Below are positions 43,820-53,000 of a DNA stretch of 64,000 bases, one piece after another. Both the position numbers and the translations under genes were made by a program. Under the pieces are notes generated by a model, which was given only the letters and a program-made list of their open reading frames with translations, did no database searches and was not told the origin of the DNA. How positions within the stretch are numbered: the first letter of the stretch is position 1; each line of letters opens with the position of its first letter. Location of the stretch: positions 124,001-188,000 of the forward strand of contig OY723320.1 of NCBI GenBank assembly GCA_963210315.1, written 5' to 3'. Source of the stretch: Rhynchopus euleeides (taxonomy: Eukaryota; Euglenozoa; Diplonemea; Diplonemida; Diplonemidae).

Positions 43820-45358
43820 TCATTGGCGAGGGTGCTTCCCTTTTCCGCCCTGCTGAAAACCCCCCTTGTGCTTGTATCCGGTAACCCGGTCTCCCCCCTT
43901 CGGCCTCTGCGGGTTGCGAGGGCTCGGCTCCGCACTGGGCTTGTGGCGTTGGGCCGCCAGGCGGGCCTCAGACTGCAGGGTTGTCATCTTCTCGCGCGTC
44001 ACCGACATGAAGGGGAGGGCCGCCAGTCGCTCCTCGAACTCCCCTGCGCCCACAGCCGCCTGCTCGCGGCGCAGGCCAGCCTCGATCAGCACCTCCTTGA
44101 CTAGGATGGCCTCGAGGCGAACCACCATGTCGTTCATCAGGACCCCCATAGATGCCGCCTCCTGCATGTACATCATCCTCCGCAGGCTCTTCAGGAGGAC
44201 ACGACGCTCGTGAAACTGGGAGCTCTGGGTGGCGGCAGCCGGAGCGTCATGGCGCATGATCAGGTGCGTCCACAAGCTTTCCAGCTTGTTCGGGTCGTTC
44301 AGGAAGGGGAGCCATGTGACAACCCGCGCCAAATCGGGAAGCTCTTCCGCTGGCCACTGCCCTCCATAACTCGGCATGGCTGCGTAGGGGTTCTGAGCGG
44401 CGTACGCCGTGCCGTACCCTTGAGGGGCGTACACGAATGGCCCCTGTCCTTGAGGGACAGCAGGCATGGCGGGACCCACTCCCTGAGGAGCATGCGGGTA
44501 CGGGAGTGTTGCGGAGCCCTGCCCCTGAGGGGGGTACAGGGAGTGTCCTGTCTGTGACACCGAACCCAACCCTTGAGGGGCATACGTGGGCTGGACGATC
44601 CCCTGGGGGGCCGCATGAGGGACAGCACCCAGCCCTTGAGGGGCTTGCATTGGGTGCCCCTGAGCGGACAGAGTGGCAGAGCCCGACCCTTGAGGGGCGT
44701 ACATGGGGTGCACTTGGCCTGTCGGTAACACCGAGCCCGGCCCTTGAGGGGCATAGGTAGGCTGGACGAAACCCAGAGGGGCGGCTTGCGCGACAGCACC
44801 TGGCCCTTGAGGGGCCTGCAGTGGGTGCACTTGGTTCGCTGGCCTTGCAGAGCCCGGCCCTTGAGGGGCGTTAACGGGATGCACATGTCCTTGAGGGACA
44901 GGGGAGGGGAGGGAGGGCACGACAGAGGGAGGGAAGACAGGTTCTGCAGGGGCCTGGGGGGAGTGCTGTGTGTTAGGGAAGGGCACGGAGAAGGCCTCAG
45001 CCACTTCAGTCGCGGCCGCACTCACCTTTTCCTCTGCGCTCGCTTTCGTGGTCCGGTCCCCTTCCGGGTCCTCACCGCTTCCCACAGCGAACGCGCACAG
45101 CGGGCAACACCACTCGCTCGCCCCTTCGCCCTTCACAAACGGGTTGAGGGCCCCTGTTTCGCCTGACACTGCCTTCCACTCAGGGCAGATCACCCGGCCC
45201 CGGCACCCACACCTCCAGCACTGCTCCGACTCCGCGCTCTTGTGCTCGATGGCACAGCGCGGAAAGATGCAGCGCGCACGCGGCTCGGCGGGCTTAACGC
45301 CCTCAGGAAGGACAGGTACTGTGACCTTGCTCCAATCGACCGAGCTCAGCTGCGACAT
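43820..45358 (-). CDS. Gag-like protein of the retroelement
   Basis: 512 residues start MSQLSSVDWSKV. The first 110 residues hold a Cys-rich zinc-binding region (CIFPRC, CWRCGCRGRVIC, WCCPLC). Residues about 150-340 are a Pro/Gln/Gly-rich tandem repeat with HAPQG or YAPQG in each unit; the DNA behind it repeats CCCTTGAGGGGC roughly every 60 bp. A helical C-terminal half (LESLWTHLIMRH onward) would be the capsid-like assembly part, ending in a basic KGKHPRQ tail and TGA. Identification as Gag rests on position and zinc-finger content, not on a capsid motif. Confidence 0.75.
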   Translation of the reverse strand: MSQLSSVDWSKVTVPVLPEGVKPAEPRARCIFPRCAIEHKSAESEQCWRCGCRGRVICPEWKAVSGETGALNPFVKGEGASEWCCPLCAFAVGSGEDPEGDRTTKASAEEKVSAAATEVAEAFSVPFPNTQHSPQAPAEPVFPPSVVPSLPSPVPQGHVHPVNAPQGPGSARPANQVHPLQAPQGPGAVAQAAPLGFVQPTYAPQGPGSVLPTGQVHPMYAPQGSGSATLSAQGHPMQAPQGLGAVPHAAPQGIVQPTYAPQGLGSVSQTGHSLYPPQGQGSATLPYPHAPQGVGPAMPAVPQGQGPFVYAPQGYGTAYAAQNPYAAMPSYGGQWPAEELPDLARVVTWLPFLNDPNKLESLWTHLIMRHDAPAAATQSSQFHERRVLLKSLRRMMYMQEAASMGVLMNDMVVRLEAILVKEVLIEAGLRREQAAVGAGEFEERLAALPFMSVTREKMTTLQSEARLAAQRHKPSAEPSPRNPQRPKGGDRVTGYKHKGGFQQGGKGKHPRQ

Positions 45359-45385
45359 ATTCTACTGAGTACGAACCCAGTTTTT

Positions 45386-45474
45386 GTTTGTACGAACGGT
45401 GCCTGCTAGTGCATGTGTGCAGATACCGAACGCTGCCACGAGTCTTTTTAGTGCGAAAAGCTAGCTGTTCTTCC
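45386..45474 (-). repeat. 5' split direct repeat (partial a plus b) of the retroelement
   Basis: It carries the last 15 bp of unit a (GTTTGTACGAACGGT) and a full unit b, 74 bp, differing from the 3' copy by one A. Confidence 0.9.
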
Positions 45475-45863
45475 AAAAAAATGATTCTGGGAAAACCCTT
45501 CTCCCACCTCTCTCCCCGGCATTTCTCCCAAGGGGGAGAAATTAAATAAAAAAAGTTTCTCGGAAGTTTTTGCCTCGGGTGGGAAGGGGTTCTGAAGGAG
45601 AAGGGCAGCACCCTCTCGTACAACTTGATGCCACCACGCCTCGCACGGAGTGGAAATGACCCAAAGAAGCGAGACCTGAACCTGCTGGGGACCGTCGGAG
45701 CCGGCATCAGCATGGTCAAGGCCAGAGGAGGCCAAAGCCAAGAGCATAGTGGCCTGCCACAGGCGCTAGGCCGATGTACCTCTTGAGCATGCTGCCTCAA
45801 GGTGCACGTTGTCTGCATGTGGTGTTCCACTATGAAGCGGACTCGGGGACGAGGCTGCCAAAT

Positions 45864-45914
45864 GTTCACTACCGTGGCCTCCGGCGGCTGGGGGGCTCCG
45901 CCCCCCAGACCCCC
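45864..45914. repeat. Dispersed GC-rich hairpin motif, copy 3
   Basis: It shows the same TTCACTACCGTGGCCTCCGG start and CTGGGGGGCTCCGCCCCCCAG palindrome as the copies inside the MITE at 27442-28102. Confidence 0.75.
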
Positions 45915-46197
45915 TGTGACCTGTGAAGTCTGCCCAACAGGAACTAACGAGCGCATGTGACCGTGCCCTTCCTTCTCGAGAACGGGTACCGTCGACGGTC
46001 CTGTTTTGGGTTCAAGTCAGGCTCATACGCATGTTCACATCAGTTTTGTCAAAGGCCAACTCCCGAAGTACTCACTGATTGCCGCAAAACCTCCGTTTTG
46101 CAACCGCGAACAGCGAGATGGGCCCATTGCGCTAAACATATACAGTGCCCTGGTCTGGACCCCGAGGCAATTTGTTCGAGGGGCAGATGTTGCATGA

Positions 46198-46224
46198 TTT
46201 CGCGCGCGCGAAGCGCGCGCGAAA
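46198..46224. repeat. CG-alternating hairpin
   Basis: A perfect palindrome-type hairpin of CG repeats with central GAAGC is followed by A8TTG. A sister hairpin (TGCTCGCGCGCTTCGCGCGCGAGCA) with an adjacent A-run lies at 51778-51802 in the hAT element. Confidence 0.7.
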
Positions 46225-46766
46225 AAAAATTGAGGAGGCAATTTTACCCCTTTCTCCCACAGTCTGCGAGGAAGGTGGGAGATAGCGAACACCCTGTTCA
46301 ACACGCACAAAAAAGGGGTGTTTCACTGGTGAAGCGTATCGCTGTCAAGTCAGCGGCAAACCTTTCAGTGGAGGTTTTCTAACAAGAAAAATAAACTGGA
46401 GAAATGCGCCCAAAAGCACTGTTTTCAGCTGTGGGGAATATCTCGCATCCTCTCCCCACACACATACACACACCACATGGTCCGCAGGATCTCCCCACAC
46501 AAAACGTGGTCACCACACACATCCACACCACACATGGATCCGTTTGGATTCTTCTCGGGGTATGCATCACAGCCCTTCTCTCTGCCCGCAGCAGTGCAGA
46601 GCACACCCGAGCACACCATGCTCTTGAGTGTGACACCTGCTGTGCACCACACCACCCCGAAGGCAATGGCTGGCTGCGCGTGGTCTTCGTTCTTCTCATA
46701 TGCCCCTCTATATCCAGAGGGGCCGAGCCGACGCGCACAGCTTTTGCCCCCTTTGTCGTAGCATGA

Positions 46767-46796
46767 CCCCCCACCTCGCGGTGGGGGGGTTTTTTT
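46767..46796 (+). terminator. Hairpin followed by a T run
   Basis: CCCCCCACC and GGTGGGGGG pair across a TCGC loop, then a G and seven T follow. The T run alone would stop RNA polymerase III; the hairpin makes it look like an intrinsic terminator. No upstream transcript is defined, so the role is uncertain. Confidence 0.35.
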
Positions 46797-47544
46797 GGCA
46801 GTTTTTTTCCCCTCTCGAGATGCCCCCTTGTGGTACGGAGTTTCCGACACGATTTTTTTCCAGGAGGGGCGGGGGGGGGGGGGGGGGGGATAACCAGGGA
46901 GATTTGTTTTGATTTATCTCGTCGAGAAAAGAAGAATCCCCGCCCCCCCACCCCCACCCCCCCCCCCGCCATGTTGGTTGCCACTGAAAGGAGGTCACTT
47001 GATGCCCCCGTCGGCTGCCCTGTTCTGTTTGCGCCTTCTCCCCCGTCACCCCACCCCCCTCTGGGACCCTTAGCGAAGCGTGTGCGGTGCATTTCTCCTC
47101 TTTGTATAGCGAGAAAAACCAAGCCACCAAGCCTGCTGCCAAGTTCCCCGCATGGGAGCGCGCGAGATAAAGAGATATGGCGGTGGCAACCCTGCCGCAT
47201 CTAGGGGTGTGTGTTCTTGCTACGGGAGATCATCCCGCTTTGCGTTCACGAGAAGGGGGGTGGGGGGGTGGGGTGGGAAGAGAGAGAAAGATACGAACGA
47301 AGCGAGGGCCTTTGTTATCACTCTTAAGTGCATCGATAGTGGGGGGGCCCCCGTGCACCCTAACAGAATAGGGATGGGGGTGTTCCCTTGGCACGCATAC
47401 ACACAGGCACAGGCACGTGAGTCGGGTTTGCGTTGGTGTGGAGCACACCGAGCAGCTGCTCTTGGTGTGATCTCCACACACACACATAAAGATCAGCGGG
47501 TGGAAGCCCCATTAATAACATGGTCACCACACACACACACACAC

Positions 47545-49880
47545 AAGCCCTCAAGACTCTTGAAGCGGCCTGACTATTTAGTGTCTTCGTCGCAGCAAGG
47601 GGGCGATATATACCACCCTTTTTATTGATTTCACGTGTCAGTGTTTGACTTTTTCGCAACTTCATTTCTTCCTTTTTCTCCCTCTCCAACCCCACCCGTG
47701 ACACCACCAGGGTTTAGCTAGCCCTGGTCCGATTATCCCCGGTTCTTCGCTGAAGAGACGCGGCCGGGGGGAGGGGTACGAAGAGTACGCGTCGAAACCG
47801 GTGTCACGTCGTGTTGGGGAATCCTTCGGGAGTGCGATACTGAAGGGGAGGTGCTACTGCCCGTGCAGGGCGACACCGCCTTAAAACTTCATAACCACAC
47901 ACAAACCCTCTATTCCCCCAGGCCTGATGAGCAATCCCCCCTGCCTCATGTTGTGACTTCCTTTCTACCTTGCACAAAACATCCCATTTGCCCCTTTTCT
48001 TCCTTCGAAAGTGTTGTGACTACCCCCCCTTCCCCACCCCTCGGGAGTGCCACTCCTCTGGTGGTTAAAAGTGACCCGCCGTTGTGCCTTCGGCATCTGT
48101 TGCGTGTGCCGTCGTATGCTTCCTATGCACTAGTTATAGCTATCCGGGGGCGGTCTGCTGTCGCACCAGTGGGCTGCCCCACCTCTGCACCCTCGGTTTT
48201 TAAGATGTTCACCACAGCGGAGAATGATCCCCTTCTCTGTGGCGATCGAGCCAAGCTGGACGAGGTTCGCCTTCGGGCGAAGGTCATGTGGGCGGACAAA
48301 AGGTGCCTGCTCCTGAGACTCATCAGCAACCTGTTTCTCCCTTCAAGCCCTCAAGACTCTTGGAGCGGCCTGACTATTTAGTGTCTTTGTCGCAGCAAGG
48401 GGGCGATATATACCGCTTTTTTATTGATTTCACGTGTCAGTGTTTGACTTTTTCGCAACTTCATTTCTTCCTTTTCTCCCTCTCCAACCCCACCCGTGAC
48501 ACCACCAGGGTTTAGCTAGCCCTGGTCCGATTATCCCCGGTTCTTCGCTGAAGAGACGCGGCCGGGGGGAGGGGTACGAAGAGTACGCGTCGAAACCGGT
48601 GTCACGTCGTGTTGGGGAATCCTTCGGGAGTGCGATACTGAAGGGGAGGTGCTACTGCCCGTGCAGGGCGACACCGCCTTAAAACTTCATAACCACACAC
48701 ACACACACACACACAAGCCCTCAGGACTCTTGAAGCGGCCTGACTATTTAGTGTCTTCGTCGCAGCAAGGGGGCGATATATACCGCCTTTTTATTGATTT
48801 CACGTGTCAGTGTTTGACTTTTTCGCAACTTCATTTCTTCCTTTTCTCCCTCTCCAACCCCACCCGTGACACCACCAGGGTTTAGCTAGCCCTGGTCCGA
48901 TTATCCCCGGTTCTTCGCTGAAGAGACGCGGCCGGGGGGAGGGGTACGAAGAGTACGCGTCGAAACCGGTGTCACGTCGTGTTGGGGAATCCTTCGGGAG
49001 TGCGATACTGAAGGGGAGGTGCTACTGCCCGTGCAGGGCGACACCGCCTTAAAACTTTGTAACCACACACAAACCCTCAAAATCCCCCAGGCCTGATGAG
49101 CAATCCCCCCTGCCTCATGTTGTGACTTCCTTTCTACCTTGCACAAAACATCCCATTTGCCCCTTTACTTCCTTCGAAAGTGTTGTGACTTCCCCCCTAC
49201 CCCACCCCTCGGGAGTGCCACTCCTCTGGTGGTTAAAAGTGACCCGCCGTTGTGCCTTCGGCATCTGTTGCGTGTGCCGTCGTATTCTTCCTATGCACTA
49301 GTTATAGCTATCCGGGGGCGGTCTGCTGTCGCACCAGCGGGCTGCCCCACCTCTGCACCCTCGGTTTTTAAGATGTTCGCCACAGTGGAGAATGATCCCC
49401 TTCTCTGTGGCGATCGAGCCAAGCTGGACGAGGTTCGCCTTCGGGCGAAGGTCATGTGGGCGGACAAAAGGTGCCTGCTCCTGAGACTCATCAGCAACCT
49501 GCTTCTTCCTTCAAGCCCTCAAGACTCTTGAAGCGGCCTGACTATTTAGTGTCTACGTCGCAGCAAGGGGGCGATATATACCACCCTTTTTATTGATTTC
49601 ACGTGTCAGTGTTTGACTTTTTCGCAACTTCATTTCTTCCTTTTTCTCCCTCTCCAACCCCACCCGTGACACCACCAGGGTTTAGCTAGCCCTGGTCCGA
49701 TTATCCCCGGTTCTTCGCTGAAGAGACGCGGCCGGGGGGAGGGGTACGAAGAGTACGCGTCGAAACCGGTGTCACGTCGTGTTGGGGAATCCTTCGGGAG
49801 TGCGATACTGAAGGGGAGGTGCTACTGCCCGTGCAGGGCGACACCGCCTTAAAACTTGATAACCACACACACACACACAT
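47545..49880. repeat. Dimeric tandem array (long-short-long-short units)
   Basis: Four units begin with AAGCCCTCARGACTCTTG at 47545, 48345, 48715 and 49513. Spacing alternates about 800, 370 and 798 bp, so the true period is a dimer of about 1170 bp present twice. All four units share a segment of about 350 bp; the long units add about 430 bp (47910-48340 and 49075-49508). CA-repeats mark unit junctions. Outside the core, units differ at scattered bases. Confidence 0.9.
47703..49854 (+). ncRNA. Candidate structured RNA core, four copies
   Basis: Cores lie at about 47703-47886, 48501-48684, 48871-49054 and 49671-49854 and look identical to each other, unlike the flanks. Each can form ACCAGGG/CCCTGGT around TTTAGCTAG, CCCCGG/CCGGGG, GTAC/GTAC around GAAGA, a 7-bp CGGTGTC/GACACCG closing stem over about 80 nt, and GCCC/GGGC. 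A segment CTGAAGAG-ACGCG...CGCGT-CGAAAC matches the conserved core of a hammerhead ribozyme including helix II, but helix I does not form and an alternative hairpin (TCTTC/GAAGA) competes. No reading frame spans it. The strand is assumed from the hammerhead-like orientation. Confidence 0.35.
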
Positions 49881-50069
49881 TATCTAGTGCCTTCAGCCGT
49901 TGGCAAACATGCGAACATGTGGCAGGCCAGGGGGGTTGTGCGGGGTTGGCCAGAGCGGCTGAGTTTCTAGCAAGCGGTTGCCTTCCAGCGCTGTGCGGTG
50001 GTGAGGCAAGGCTGTGCGGGGGGGGTCTCCCGCCAGGGCGCAACACCTTGAGTTGTGTATTCTCTCTTT

Positions 50070-53000
50070 TCACAGGATGCGCCGCTCGTCAGCGCGCCTC
50101 ATGCTTGCGACGTGGCAAACATAGAGCTCGTGGGCACGCATTCTGATGAACTCCAAGCGAATGAAGCACAGGAAGAAGACGAAGCTTGCACCGGACATGC
50201 AGAGGATGAGATCGTACCTGTGCGTGTGCGGGGTGCAAGGTGTCGGCGTTGCTGGCCTATACACCCCCTGAAGGAAGCCCCACCCCCAGGCGTGACCCAG
50301 GGAGCTGTGCGTGCTGCATATCGCCCTCAGGGCGATCAAAAGGGCGCTCTTCCCAAAACAGAAAGACCTGCCACGCGTGTGTGCTGCCGGTGTGCCTGAG
50401 GAAAGGCTTTCCCACGGATGACGTACGAATCGTAATATCGTATCATATCGTAAATACGATATGTATCGTATTTTTTAAGGCGATATCGCAATATATCGCA
50501 ATATATCGTATTTATATCGTGTTTAGTCAGCTTTGATATCGTATGCGATATGCCCATATCGCACTATTACTACAGGCTTCTGAGGGAGGCAATGGGATGG
50601 CTAGGTGGCCACATGAGACAACACCACAAGGATGGGATACGGCTAAGTGGTGGTACGCCCCAAGACGTCCCGCCACCTCTCTTCCGACGCCTCCAGCACT
50701 TCATCAGCAATCACCTCCTGGGCAACTGCTTCCGGGTCCATCACCTCCATGAGTTTAAAGAACTCTCTTGAGGAAAACGTGTCCCACAGCTCTTTGAGAA
50801 GTTGTTGTTCCTCGTTGGTGACGTGTTGGATGCTCTTCCATACTTCCCCCACGACAAAGCAGGACTTCTGATCGCTGGGGGGGTTGCTTATCCAGAGGAA
50901 GAACTGTAGGAGGCTCTGTGCATCGTCTGGATCTCCGAGAGCATGTCCCCCCACCCATCCCCTCCGATCAAATGTGCTAACTCTCGGACACTTTGCGGTT
51001 TGTTGCAAGCAGGTCGGTCCGGGGTGCCACATGCTCAACGACGTGAAACAGCGCTGACCACCTCGTTTCTGAGGTGGTGCGCGGCGCCTGTGAGAAGAAG
51101 GTCACGAACTGGATGGCGAGGGGAAAGCGCTTCGTGTAGAAGTCTTTGCAACATTTGTTGGCGTGATGCCCCAAACACCACACCGACAGACGCCCTGTGA
51201 GCTTGATGAGGCGCTGGTTTGTCGCGCATCTGTCCATGTTGACAGACGCGATCGTAAACGAGTAGTCGCATTCGAGCCGCTGCAGCACATCTTCAAGCAT
51301 CACTGCGTCAGGGCTCACCCCAGCCTGAACACCTCAACGCACACCAGCAGCGGTTGTTGCCCAACATATGCAGTCACAGCGAGGTACGAGGTGTGGATCG
51401 ATGCTGCTGTAGTTCCGTCGATGCCAATAGGCACGGTGCGACCTTTGAGAGCATCTTTCAGCGCCTTCAGAAGTGCATCCGTGTGGCTGCTGTGTTTCTG
51501 CAAGAGGGCGCGTCCGCTGGGCATGTTCGGGTACAGGTGTTTCCGAATCGCCAACACCACAAGCTCCGCCTGGCTGGCCGTGGTATTGCCGACGCAAAGT
51601 GAATACGACAGGTCACTCACGAATTCCGGTGCTGGATTGGCTCCGTGCGCCTTCTGCTGCCCCCCTTGCCTGTCGCCGTTCTTGTCTTCACCGCCCGACT
51701 GCTTCTTCTTCTGGCGCTCGACCGCACGGGCGGGTGATGGCGAGTTTTGATCCGGAAAAAGGGGTGCTAAAAAAAATTGCTCGCGCGCTTCGCGCGCGAG
51801 CACCTCATGCAATGCACGCGTATATCCGCAACAACATTCGTTCTGATCGATACGCTTTGCAATGTGCGGTGTGAGTGGACAACGAGGAAGTCGTACAGAC
51901 TTCGTTGTGCAGGGATGGTAGTCTGCACGTACTCCGTCTTCACTCACGACCATGTCGCACTCCTGGTGTTGTGCCGTTTCCCACTTGCCATGGTACACCA
52001 AATGGTACATGCACACTCGACAGGTGCACAGCACAGGGGTTTAGGGGGCGGAGCCCCCCAGCCGCCGGAGGCCACGGTAGCGAACATCTGGCCTTCTCCT
52101 TCGCGTTCTGGGACTCTTTGGATCAATTGCGGTTCGTAGTGGGGCACGAACCCAGGGACGCTCGTTGTTGGGAAGTTGTGCAGGTCGATGAGTGGGAAAC
52201 TGTCTGAAACCTGTGAAAAATTCCACCCCCAAAAAAATGCCGAAACTCGCCGTCGGGTTTTCGGGGGAAAAATACAAATGGAGAATTTCGCCCCCAAACT
52301 CGCCATCGGGAGAACACTGGGGTTTGCGGGTTTGCAGAGACGCGACATCCTTGACGGCGTACACGTCTTTGGCATCGCCTTGCAGCTTATCATGACGTGT
52401 TTTCGCTGTCACGTAGCTCACTCGCGCCCCTGCTTTCTGCTTCGCCAGCTGCTCTTTGAGAGCCTTTGGCTTCGGAGTGGGTGACTCATCTGGGGTGGTG
52501 GTGGTAGTCTCGCCGCCCCTCGTTGGTGTGCTGGGTGCCTTTTTCCCCGGTGCCCACCCCGTGTGGCCATGCATCATCCTAAACGATTCGTAATATCGCA
52601 TAATATCGTATTTTATATCGTAATCGTATACGATATAATGCGATATAAAATACGATATGCACGATTCGTATTTCACCATTACGATTCGTACGTCATCCGT
52701 GCTTTCCCCTCATCGGGGCCACCTGCAGCCTGTGTGGTGCAGCCTCGACTGCAGGTGTCACATCGCATACCACGAGAGGATCCCCATGGGACAGGGGGTC
52801 GATTTTGCCGGCTCGAGGAACACGTGGTTTGTCCATGTCGTAGTCGGGACGCTGTGGAGGGTTTGTGGGGATGGGGCGCATGTGTGGTGCATGGTTTGTA
52901 AAATGCCAAAGTGTGATCAAGAGTGTTCATCCACTCTGCAGGGCACTGCGACAAGGAAAGGAAAGCCCGGGGGCTGGCACCGCCCTGCATACATGTGAGG

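Larger units (their letters stand above)
41124..45474 (-). mobile_element. VIPER/Ngaro-like tyrosine-recombinase retroelement
   Basis: The 4.35-kb element reads on the minus strand in the order Gag-like (43820-45358), tyrosine recombinase (ending 42908), reverse transcriptase-RNase H (42962 to 41328). Termini are split direct repeats: at the 3' side unit a (41 bp, 41124-41164), unit b (75 bp, 41165-41239) and unit a again (41240-41280); at the 5' side a partial unit a (45386-45400) and unit b (45401-45474). No target-site duplication is seen, as expected for recombinase-mediated insertion. Recombinase lying between Gag and RT is the order known in VIPER/TATE elements of trypanosomatids; DIRS and Ngaro place it last. 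This is the best taxonomic clue in the window. A solo b-a end lies at 55521-55634. Confidence 0.9.
45475..47544. other. Repeat-rich spacer
   Basis: There is no supported gene. It holds a dispersed GC-rich hairpin (45864-45914), a CG-alternating hairpin (46198-46224), a terminator-like hairpin (46767-46796), CA-rich microsatellite (46455-46550) and a G run (46868-46889). TGGTCACCACACACA occurs at about 46509 (partial) and 47520. Confidence 0.6.
50414..52700 (-). mobile_element. hAT transposon in an intron
   Basis: 2287 bp are bounded by inverted ends ACGGATGACGTACGAATCGT and an exact 8-bp target duplication GCTTTCCC (50406-50413, 52701-52708). Subterminal regions (50430-50565, 52583-52680) are AT-rich arrays of ATATCGTA motifs in both orientations, likely transposase-binding sites and a sharp contrast with the GC-rich surroundings. 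It carries a broken transposase gene on the minus strand, the same strand as the host gene. The 8-bp duplication and transposase signature place it in the hAT superfamily. Confidence 0.92.

Noticed and set aside
43820..43822. Reassignment of TGA as a sense codon in this organism
   Set aside because: At least two host genes (Arg/Asp-rich protein, pseudophosphatase) end in TGA where the protein plausibly ends, so a general reassignment is not supported.
47851..48381. Plus-strand frames in the long units of the tandem array (LDEVRLRAKVMWADKR)
   Set aside because: The frame has no clear start context and overlaps repeat junctions; conservation between the two copies reflects recent duplication rather than constraint.
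48501..48684. Calling the array core a hammerhead ribozyme outright
   Set aside because: Helix I adjacent to the core does not pair and a competing hairpin masks CUGAAGA, so it is kept only as a hypothesis.
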